From contig JAPKMP010000005.1 of assembly GCA_026645935.1 (NCBI GenBank), positions 124,001 through 188,000 of the forward strand: a DNA stretch of 64,000 bases. The letters run 5' to 3'. The notes under the pieces are model-generated. The model saw only the letters and a program-made list of their open reading frames with translations. It was not told the DNA's origin and did not search any database. Made by a program: the position numbers and the translations under genes. This DNA comes from Candidatus Villigracilaceae bacterium (GTDB taxonomy: Bacteria; Chloroflexota; Anaerolineae; Anaerolineales; Villigracilaceae). Positions 45,113-51,224 of this stretch are shown in pieces; position 1 is the first letter of the stretch, and each line of letters begins with the position of its first letter.

Positions 45113-45334
45113 ATGGCAAAGAAGGTTTGGCAGGTTGAAAAAACCAAATACTGCGAGCACGTGCAGGAAGTCATTGCCATCGAAGTCGAGGTTGTCTACC
45201 CGGCTGAGCATCTGCCTGAGCAAGCCCCGCGCATCCGTGCAAGGCGTTGTTCGAAAGCATTGGAGTGCAACTGCGTCGAACATCCCGCCTGTTCATTGAG
45301 CGGAACGAACCCTGACATTGATCCTGTTGAATAG
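45113..45334 (+). CDS. Small Cys-containing protein, unknown function
   Basis: The 73-residue protein has AGGAGG upstream of ATG 45113. It starts with a basic strand (KKVWQVEKTKYCEHVQEVIAIEVEVVYPAE). Its C-terminus holds four of its five Cys, three of them in CNCVEHPAC, a pattern that could bind metal. I recognise no named family. The overlapping ORF at 45093 in another frame is not supported. Confidence 0.6.
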   Translation: MAKKVWQVEKTKYCEHVQEVIAIEVEVVYPAEHLPEQAPRIRARRCSKALECNCVEHPACSLSGTNPDIDPVE

Positions 45335-45423
45335 AACAGCAGTAAAACGCTGTTCATCCAAACTCTCTCTCCTCCCTCTGAGTTGGTCTAAAGGCTGCGC
45401 CGCGCACTGCGCGGCGTATGCCG

Positions 45424-46134
45424 TTAAAGCCCGCGCACAAAGTCCCGCACGCTTGCATCAGCGGGACCGTTTTTTACCTCTTTCGGCTTCCCAACCTGCT
45501 TCAATTCATGGTTGATGATGACAGCAACCCGATCGCCGAATTGAGACGCTTCTTTCAGGTTGTGGGTTACAAAAATGGTCGTGCGGTGATCATCGCCCAG
45601 GACGCGCGAAAGATCTTCGAGCAGTTTTTCGCGCGTCTGCGGGTCGACCGCGGAGAATGGCTCATCCATCAAAAGTAATTCGGGATCGAGGACGAACGCC
45701 CGCGCCAGGCTGACGCGCTGCGCCTCACCCCCGGAGAGTTGACCGGCTCTGCGGTCTAAAAGTTTTTCCACGCCCATGGCTTTTGCCCACCTATGGACTC
45801 GCTCGTGCCTTTCCTTTTTATCCACGCTGCGGAATTTCAGCCCCAGCGCAATATTCTCACGGACCGACAGATCCATCAGCAGCGGGTCTTGAAAAACGAA
45901 AGCGATTCGCCTGCGGTAGTCGAGGTCGCTCCATTCCCTTTGTGGTTTACCATGCAGGGAAATATCGCCCCTGGATGATTTGAGCAAGCGGGCCAACACC
46001 AGCAAAAATGTGCTTTTCCCCGCCCCGTTCGGACCCACCACAGCAAGCGTCTCGCCTTTGCGGATGTCGAGCGATTCGATCTTGAGCGCATCGCGCCCAT
46101 TGCGTTGGACGAGCAGATTTTTTATCGCAATCAT
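45424..46134 (-). CDS. ABC transporter ATPase for molybdate/tungstate
   Basis: The 236-residue ATPase has Walker A (GPNGAGKST), signature LSGGEAQRVSLARA, Walker B LLLMDEP and the H-loop TIFVTHN. There is no C-terminal molybdate-binding (TOBE) extension, so it is shorter than E. coli ModC and nearer to TupC. The ATG overlaps the stop of the TupB-like permease by 4 nt (ATGA). It is the only ATPase of the six-gene locus, so it may power both permeases. The ORF-track start is 9 codons upstream. Confidence 0.9.
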   Translation of the reverse strand: MIAIKNLLVQRNGRDALKIESLDIRKGETLAVVGPNGAGKSTFLLVLARLLKSSRGDISLHGKPQREWSDLDYRRRIAFVFQDPLLMDLSVRENIALGLKFRSVDKKERHERVHRWAKAMGVEKLLDRRAGQLSGGEAQRVSLARAFVLDPELLLMDEPFSAVDPQTREKLLEDLSRVLGDDHRTTIFVTHNLKEASQFGDRVAVIINHELKQVGKPKEVKNGPADASVRDFVRGL

Positions 46135-46784
46135 TTGCGCGCCCCTTTTTGCTGGATCCACGTCAATGCGAGATTGATGAGATAAGTGATGATCAGCAAC
46201 AACGCGCTGAGCGCGAGCGCTTGATCGAACTCACCCTTGGAGGTTTCGAGCACAATGGCAGTGGTCAGCACGCGCGTCTGCCCGCGGATGTTTCCGCCCA
46301 CCATCATGGACGCGCCCACTTCAGAGATGACCGAGCCGAAGCCTGCCATGAGCGCCGCCAATAACGGAAGCCGCGCTTCCCGCCATAAGTGTAAGATCAT
46401 TTGCGGACGCGAGGCGCCGAGTCCCAATAGTTGTTGCTGCAGACGCGGGTCGAGAGCTTCGAGCGCGGCGGCTGTGAGCCCCATCACCACAGGCGCGGAG
46501 ATGACCGTTTGCGCGATGACGATCGCCCAGGGTGTGTATATGAGGCGCAAATCCCCGAGCGGACCACTGCGCCAGAGAGTCATTGCCACGACCAAGCCAA
46601 CCACGACAGGCGGAAGCGCCATGCCTGTGTTTACGATGGTTAGCAACACTGAACGGCCTGGGAATCTTCCCAGGGCGAGCCAGGTTCCAAACGGGAGGCC
46701 TATGATAAGACTGATCGTTGTGGCAAGCAGTGAAACCTGTAAAGACAGGGTTGTGATTTCAAAGATTTCAGGATTGAAGGACAT
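46131..46784 (-). CDS. tupB: ABC permease, tungstate-type (TupB-like)
   Basis: The protein has about 217 residues and five to six membrane segments. The cytoplasmic EAA loop (LGLGASRPQMILHLWREARLPLLAALMAGFGSVISEVGAS) contacts the ATPase. NTGMALPPVVVGLVVAMTLWR and the overall length match TupB-type permeases for tungstate. ATG 46784 lies 2 nt after the stop of the ModB-like gene. The listed TTG at 46790 overlaps it. Confidence 0.85.
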   Translation of the reverse strand: MSFNPEIFEITTLSLQVSLLATTISLIIGLPFGTWLALGRFPGRSVLLTIVNTGMALPPVVVGLVVAMTLWRSGPLGDLRLIYTPWAIVIAQTVISAPVVMGLTAAALEALDPRLQQQLLGLGASRPQMILHLWREARLPLLAALMAGFGSVISEVGASMMVGGNIRGQTRVLTTAIVLETSKGEFDQALALSALLLIITYLINLALTWIQQKGARK

Positions 46785-46786
46785 GA

Positions 46787-47608
46787 TCAATAGTCACGCG
46801 TTTCTTCCTTATGGCTTTCCAATCTGCGTGTGAGGAGCAGAAGCAGGATCGAGACAATGACCAGAAGAGACGAGAGCGCAATGGCAATTCCCAAACTGCG
46901 TTCCAGGCCGAGGTAGATGGCGAGAGGCATGGTTTGAGTGACGCCTTCCAGATTTCCTGCAAAGAGGATCGTCGCTCCGAATTCGCCGATGGCGCGCGTC
47001 CATGTAAGGATGGATCCACTTAAGATCGCACGCCCGGAGAGCGGGATCATGATATGGCGAAAGACCTGCCAGTTGTTACTTCCCTCCACATATGCGGCTT
47101 CGAGGATCTGCGGGTCCACCTCAGCAAACCCGATTCGCGCAGAGCGGACGAATAATGGCGCAGAAACGAATGTTTGCGCAAGAATGACCGCCGTGGTCGT
47201 AAATGGAATGGTGATCCCAAGCATCCCGAACCATTCTCCGAACAATCCCTGCCTGCCAAAAGCGATCAACAGTGCAATGCCCGCCACCGAAGGCGGAAGG
47301 ACGACGGGCAAGTCGATCGCGAGTTCCAGGAGGGTTTTGTTTTTGAATTTTCCGCGCGCCAGAACGAAAGCCAGCGGAGTTCCAGTAATGACAGCGGTCA
47401 AGGTGCTGATCGAGCTGGTCAACAAACTCAACCGTAGTGCAGAGAGCGCCCTGGGTTCGGTCACAAAATGGAACATGCCGTCCATGCCGGCGCGCCAGAG
47501 AAGGGAAAAAACCGGCAATGCGAGCAGCACGATCAAAAGAAGACTTGGCGCCAGGAACAGCCATTCAGCGTACTTGAAAAAGGGGGTCGTTTTCCGCGGA
47601 GATGCCAT
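46787..47608 (-). CDS. modB: ABC permease, molybdate-type (ModB-like)
   Basis: From ATG 47608 the protein has 273 residues. GTG 47617 is an alternative; neither has a strong SD. It shows about six membrane segments, and the ModB/CysT-like pattern LELAIDLPVVLPPSVAGIALLIAFGRQG is followed by the EAA loop (EAAYVEGSNNWQVFRHIMIPLSGRAILSG). ALRLSLLTSSISTLTAVITGTPLAF is the first core helix pair. It sits between the ModA-like binding protein and the TupB-like permease. Confidence 0.88.
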   Translation of the reverse strand: MASPRKTTPFFKYAEWLFLAPSLLLIVLLALPVFSLLWRAGMDGMFHFVTEPRALSALRLSLLTSSISTLTAVITGTPLAFVLARGKFKNKTLLELAIDLPVVLPPSVAGIALLIAFGRQGLFGEWFGMLGITIPFTTTAVILAQTFVSAPLFVRSARIGFAEVDPQILEAAYVEGSNNWQVFRHIMIPLSGRAILSGSILTWTRAIGEFGATILFAGNLEGVTQTMPLAIYLGLERSLGIAIALSSLLVIVSILLLLLTRRLESHKEETRDY

Positions 47609-47637
47609 GACACTCACATGAAGTGAGTGGTTTTATA

Positions 47638-48450
47638 TCATGGATTCACCGGTGTAAAACCCCATCTTTCAAGAATGGTCTGCCCCTCGGGAGATAGCAC
47701 AAAGTCAATGAAAGCCTGCGCGGTTTCTGCATTGGTCGAGTTTGCCAGAGACGCGATGGGATATTCCGCGGTTACGTTGAAACCGGCAGGGATTTCGATG
47801 GCCTTTAATTCAGGCGCGGTCATGGCATCCGAGACATAGACGATGCTCGCATCCGCTTCGCCCAACTGAACCTTGGCCAATGCCTGCCTGATATTGTCTT
47901 CATTTGAAACGAGGTTCGCCAGGACCCGTCCGCTGAAATCGGCTCCGAACTGCTCGTTGAGATTCTCCAAAACTTGACGCGCATACTTCCCGGCAGGGAC
48001 TTCTTCTGCAGCAAGAACCAGTTTTATGCCAGGTTTGCCAAGGTCTTCAAGCGACACGATGTTTCCCGGGTTGTTCTGCGGCAGGGTGACCGCCAGTTGA
48101 TTGGTGAGAAAGATTTGCGAAACACCATCAGCGATCAACGACTGCGCGATCAGTGCATCCATCTCTTTAAGATTGGCAGAAGCGAAAATATCCGCCGGTG
48201 CGCCTTGTTCGATTTGAGTCCGCAGGTTTTGCGAGCCGCCGAAATTAAATGCGACAGTAACATTCGGATCGGCGGCTTCAAAGGCTGCTCCGATTTCCGT
48301 GAAGGCATCGGTCAGAGAGGCGGCAGCGTAGACGGTCAGTGTTCGGGGCTGAGACGCGGACTGGCATGCGCCAAACAACAAGGCAAGGAAGATAAACGGC
48401 AGAGATATCTTTTTCACAGGTTTGATTATACAGAAACGGGGACGATTCAC
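47638..48450 (-). CDS. modA: Molybdate-binding lipoprotein (ModA-like)
   Basis: From GTG 48450 the protein has 270 residues. A second GTG at 48417 would begin directly at the signal peptide (VKKISLPFIFLALLFGAC). The mature part is typical of ModA: LTVYAAASLTDAFTEIGAAFEA, FNFGGSQNLRTQIEQGAPADIFASAN and GEADASIVYVSDA. It binds oxyanions outside the membrane for the ModB-like permease encoded next. Confidence 0.9.
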   Translation of the reverse strand: MNRPRFCIIKPVKKISLPFIFLALLFGACQSASQPRTLTVYAAASLTDAFTEIGAAFEAADPNVTVAFNFGGSQNLRTQIEQGAPADIFASANLKEMDALIAQSLIADGVSQIFLTNQLAVTLPQNNPGNIVSLEDLGKPGIKLVLAAEEVPAGKYARQVLENLNEQFGADFSGRVLANLVSNEDNIRQALAKVQLGEADASIVYVSDAMTAPELKAIEIPAGFNVTAEYPIASLANSTNAETAQAFIDFVLSPEGQTILERWGFTPVNP

Positions 48451-48470
48451 ATGAACCGTCCCTGCGAATC

Positions 48471-49403
48471 CTAACTATCGAGACCGAGTTCGGCGGGGTC
48501 GCGCCCGGCATCGGGAAAGAAGAGCGGCGCGCCATATTTGTCCACGCCGAATTGACCGATCACTTCCTGCGTGGCGGCGTCCACCATGAAGTTGGCGAAA
48601 GCAAGGCCACCCTCGTAGTTGATCTGGTCAGACTTATCCGGGTTGACGGTAATGACGTGATAGACGTTCAACAAACCGGTTTCGCCTTCCACCAGGATCT
48701 CAAGCTGATAATTATCTTTATTGGCAAGGTAGGTGGCGCGGTCGGTGAGGATGTAGGCTTCCTTTTCAGAGGCGACGATCATCGAAGCGCCCATGCCCTG
48801 ACCGGTTTCTGTGTACCATGCCTGTCCTGCAGGTTCGAGACCGGCGGCTTTCCAGAGCGCAAGTTCCTTCTTGTGCGTGCCGGAGTCATCGCCGCGGGTG
48901 ATGAACGGAGCACCTGCATTGAAGATCGCGGTGAAGGCTTCAGCAGCCGTTGCCATACCTTTGATGCCAGCCGGGTCTGAAGCAGGACCCACGATCACAA
49001 AGTCATTGTGCATGACGAGGAAACGATCTGTTCCGTGACCGGCTTCCATGAACGCGACCTCGGAAGCAGGCGCGTGGACGAGCAATACATCGGCATTGCC
49101 TTCTTCGCCCATTTTCATCGCTTCACCAGAGCCGACGGCAATGGTTTGCACGGTATAGCCGCTCTGTTCTTCGAACATCGGCACAAGAATATCGAGCAAG
49201 CCAGAATCCTGTGTGGAGGTGGTAGTGGCGAGGATGATGTTTGGGTTGGCGGGGGCGGCGGCTTCTGTCGGAACTTCGGCGGCTGGTGCTTCGGTAGCAG
49301 GAGCTTCTGTCGGCGCTTCGGTGGCAGGCGCGCCGCATGCAGCCAGCAAAACAGCGAGAGCGAGCAATAGAGACAAAAGAGCCTTGCGTGTTGGGTGTTT
49401 CAT
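48471..49403 (-). CDS. tupA: Tungstate-binding lipoprotein (TupA-like)
   Basis: From ATG 49403 (AAAGGA upstream) the protein has 310 residues. The lipobox is VLLAAC, followed by a repetitive Ala/Pro/Thr/Glu linker (TEAPTEAPATEAP). The mature start LATTTSTQDSGLLDILVPMFEEQSGY is the signature of TupA-type binding proteins. DDSGTHKKELALWKAAGL and YTETGQGMGASM follow as expected. It is the second gene of the locus, after the regulator. Confidence 0.9.
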   Translation of the reverse strand: MKHPTRKALLSLLLALAVLLAACGAPATEAPTEAPATEAPAAEVPTEAAAPANPNIILATTTSTQDSGLLDILVPMFEEQSGYTVQTIAVGSGEAMKMGEEGNADVLLVHAPASEVAFMEAGHGTDRFLVMHNDFVIVGPASDPAGIKGMATAAEAFTAIFNAGAPFITRGDDSGTHKKELALWKAAGLEPAGQAWYTETGQGMGASMIVASEKEAYILTDRATYLANKDNYQLEILVEGETGLLNVYHVITVNPDKSDQINYEGGLAFANFMVDAATQEVIGQFGVDKYGAPLFFPDAGRDPAELGLDS

Positions 49404-49437
49404 TTGTTTTTCCTTTCGAGGATAAGATTTCATAAAA

Positions 49438-49459
49438 CAATTAAGGAAATCCTTAATTG
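49438..49459. promoter_or_regulatory. 22-bp palindrome between the regulator and tupA
   Basis: CAATTAAGGA and TCCTTAATTG are perfect inverted copies around AA. On the minus strand it is followed by TTTTAT. It could be an operator, because its TAAGG-AAAT-CTTA core recurs at the regulator promoter, or a weak terminator. Confidence 0.6.
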
Positions 49460-49477
49460 AAAATGTAAAATAAAAAA

Positions 49478-50452
49478 TTAGACCGGCACCACTTCCCCGC
49501 TGTGGCGGGAGTCATAGCCTGTCAATGACGACAGCAATGCGCGAAAGTCAGCGGTCTGGATGTAATCGAATAGCGGATTGAGATTCCTTTCCTGTTCACG
49601 CGGCAGGACGAGATCGTAACGTTCCTCAAAGAGCGGGATAAAGTCCAATTCTTTCTGATGAGCCGCCGCCTGCAAACCGAGAGATACATCCGCCTTGTTT
49701 TGGGAAATCAAATTTGCCGCCTCACTATGTGTTTTGACCTGGTTCTCGTACCCGGATATTTTCTCCACTGGGATTCTTAGCCTGCGCAATTCAGCATCCA
49801 GCCACAGGCGGGTCCCCGATCCGCGATTGCGATTCACAAAACGGACATTCGGTTTGGCGATATCCGTTACCCTTTTGATGCCTTTGGGATTTCCGCCTGC
49901 CAGCATCAACCCTTGCACGCGGTACGCAAGCGTGATGACTTCCACGTCGCGGTCTGGAAAGAGATGTTTTACAAAAGGCGTGTTGTATTCGCCGCTTTCA
50001 TCCAGCAAATGCGAGCCGCTGATCTGGCATAGCCCCTGCCGTAAATTAACCAACCCATCCAGCGAGCCGACGGGCAGGCTCAGCAGGTTGAAATGTTTGG
50101 TGAGATGGTCGGTCACATTCTCAAGCGCAATATCATGGCTGCCGGAAAAGATGAGCGAGAGTTTTCGGCTCTTGGGCAGAACGATCTCCTGTAGTAGCAA
50201 TGCATCTGCCTTTGCCCGGTAGAACTTCTCCGTTACCTTGCCTGTCTTGCGGATCTCGCTAATCTCGATCAGCCCGGCAGACTCAAGCGCAAGGATGTGA
50301 TGACGCACCCAGGCGGGCGACTGTTTCAAGGTCCGCGCAAGAAGCGTGAGCGTGGCAGGAGCCGCCATTAACAGCCGCAGGATATCCATGCGGCGCGAAT
50401 CCGCAAGCAGCTTTATCTTGTCGAACGAGTTGATGGGGCTGACGGTTTTCAT
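49478..50452 (-). CDS. One-component regulator: ArsR-like HTH fused to a periplasmic-binding-protein-like domain
   Basis: The 324-residue cytoplasmic protein starts with a winged helix (about 8-90, DILRLLMAAPATLTLLARTLKQSPAWVRHHILALESAGLIE). The C-terminal 230 residues resemble a binding protein (LSLIFSGSHDIALENVTDHL ... RFVNRNRGSGTRLWLDAELRR ... ADVSLGLQAAAHQKELDFIPLFEERYDLVLP), as in molybdate-responsive regulators with a substrate-binding domain. It heads the Mo/W transport locus. A promoter and a palindrome directly ahead of it fit autoregulation by oxyanion level. Molybdate as the ligand is inferred from context. Confidence 0.85.
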   Translation of the reverse strand: MKTVSPINSFDKIKLLADSRRMDILRLLMAAPATLTLLARTLKQSPAWVRHHILALESAGLIEISEIRKTGKVTEKFYRAKADALLLQEIVLPKSRKLSLIFSGSHDIALENVTDHLTKHFNLLSLPVGSLDGLVNLRQGLCQISGSHLLDESGEYNTPFVKHLFPDRDVEVITLAYRVQGLMLAGGNPKGIKRVTDIAKPNVRFVNRNRGSGTRLWLDAELRRLRIPVEKISGYENQVKTHSEAANLISQNKADVSLGLQAAAHQKELDFIPLFEERYDLVLPREQERNLNPLFDYIQTADFRALLSSLTGYDSRHSGEVVPV

Positions 50453-50461
50453 CTATACAGG

Positions 50462-50475
50462 TAAGGGAAATCTTA
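50462..50475. promoter_or_regulatory. Candidate operator at the start of the Mo/W regulator transcript
   Basis: TAAGGGAAATCTTA (50462-50475) is an imperfect palindrome located where transcription from the adjacent minus-strand promoter would start. It matches the core of the palindrome at 49438-49459 in 11 of 14 positions. Confidence 0.5.
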
Positions 50476-50481
50476 GCCGTG

Positions 50482-50510
50482 AGTCTACCGGTTAAAGGAA
50501 TGTGAGTCAA
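50482..50510 (-). promoter_or_regulatory. Promoter of the Mo/W locus
   Basis: On the minus strand TTGACT (50510-50505) and TAGACT (50487-50482) are separated by 17 nt. Transcription would start near 50475 and read into the regulator gene. Confidence 0.75.
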
Positions 50511-50523
50511 GCATGATTTTTAT

Positions 50524-50553
50524 TTGACATTTATCTTCCCTCCGTGTTATAAA
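50524..50553 (+). promoter_or_regulatory. Promoter of the SAM-riboswitch/metH transcript
   Basis: A perfect -35 TTGACA (50524-50529) and -10 TATAAA (50548-50553) are 18 nt apart, about 20 nt ahead of the riboswitch aptamer. Confidence 0.85.
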
Positions 50554-50573
50554 ACGCAGACAAGAAACGGATA

Positions 50574-50669
50574 GACTCATCCAGAGAGGCTGAGGGACCG
50601 ACCCGATGAAGCCTCGGCAACCGTTCAAGCGGTGCCAATTTCGGCAGACAACTGTCTGGGAGATGAGAG
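50574..50669 (+). ncRNA. SAM-I (S-box) riboswitch
   Basis: The segment has the SAM-I core in order: P1 arm CTCATC, AGAGAGGCTGAGGGA, CGACCCGATGAAGCC, CGGCAACC, GGTGCCAATTTC and the closing GATGAG that pairs with CTCATC. SAM binding should favour the terminator at 50693-50716 and so reduce transcription of the downstream methionine-synthesis gene. Confidence 0.95.
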
Positions 50670-50692
50670 AGGAAACATGCCTTACAAAAGCG

Positions 50693-50716
50693 CCTCTCTT
50701 CAGGAGAGGTTTTTTT
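50693..50716 (+). terminator. Expression-platform terminator of the SAM riboswitch
   Basis: CCTCTC (50693-50698) pairs with GAGAGG (50704-50709), followed by seven T residues. The AGAGAGG just 3' of the aptamer (near 50666-50672) could pair with CCTCTCT as the antiterminator. Confidence 0.85.
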
Positions 50717-50733
50717 GTTGTATAAGGAGATGT

Positions 50734-51165
50734 ATGTCGGTTAATAACAGAGTGTTAATTCAAGAATTGATCGCCAAATTCGCGAATAGCTTCGACCTGA
50801 AAGATTGGTCTGGATTGCAATCCTGCTTCACCGAATCCATTTATACGGATTATTCCGACCTGCGCGGAACGCCGCCCCAAACTGTTTCCGCTGCGGATTA
50901 TGTCAAATCGCGTCGCGAGTCGCTCGATCATTTGAAACTGCATCACTTGGTCAGCAATTATGAAGTGGACTTCGCCGACTCAAACTCCGCCTCCTGCCGC
51001 GCTTCGATGATCGTCTGGCGCAAATCTGAGACAGAAGAGTTTACTTCGCACTGTATTTACATCTTTCAACTGACGAAACAGGATTCGGATTGGAAGATCA
51101 GCGGCATTGCGCAGAAAGTCTTATGGAACGAAGGGATTTCGTCTATTCATAAAGGCGCGAAATAA
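50734..51165 (+). CDS. NTF2-like (SnoaL-type) protein
   Basis: The 143-residue protein from ATG 50734 (AAGGAG upstream) has the SnoaL-like pattern: LIQELIAKFANSFDLKDWSGLQSCFTESIYTDYSDLRG, then HHLVSNYEVDF and CIYIFQLTKQDSDWKISGIAQ. The ORF-track start at 50632 lies inside the riboswitch and is wrong. It is the first gene controlled by the SAM riboswitch and precedes metH by 59 nt. A link to methionine or sulfur metabolism is inferred only from this position. Confidence 0.8.
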   Translation: MSVNNRVLIQELIAKFANSFDLKDWSGLQSCFTESIYTDYSDLRGTPPQTVSAADYVKSRRESLDHLKLHHLVSNYEVDFADSNSASCRASMIVWRKSETEEFTSHCIYIFQLTKQDSDWKISGIAQKVLWNEGISSIHKGAK

Positions 51166-51224
51166 AAAGAAAAATCTGCTCAATCCGCGCAAACTACGGA
51201 TGAGACTCTAGGAGAACTTACTTA

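Noticed and set aside
50632-50733. N-terminal extension of the NTF2-like protein
   Set aside because: It is translated from the SAM riboswitch and terminator; ATG 50734 has a proper SD.
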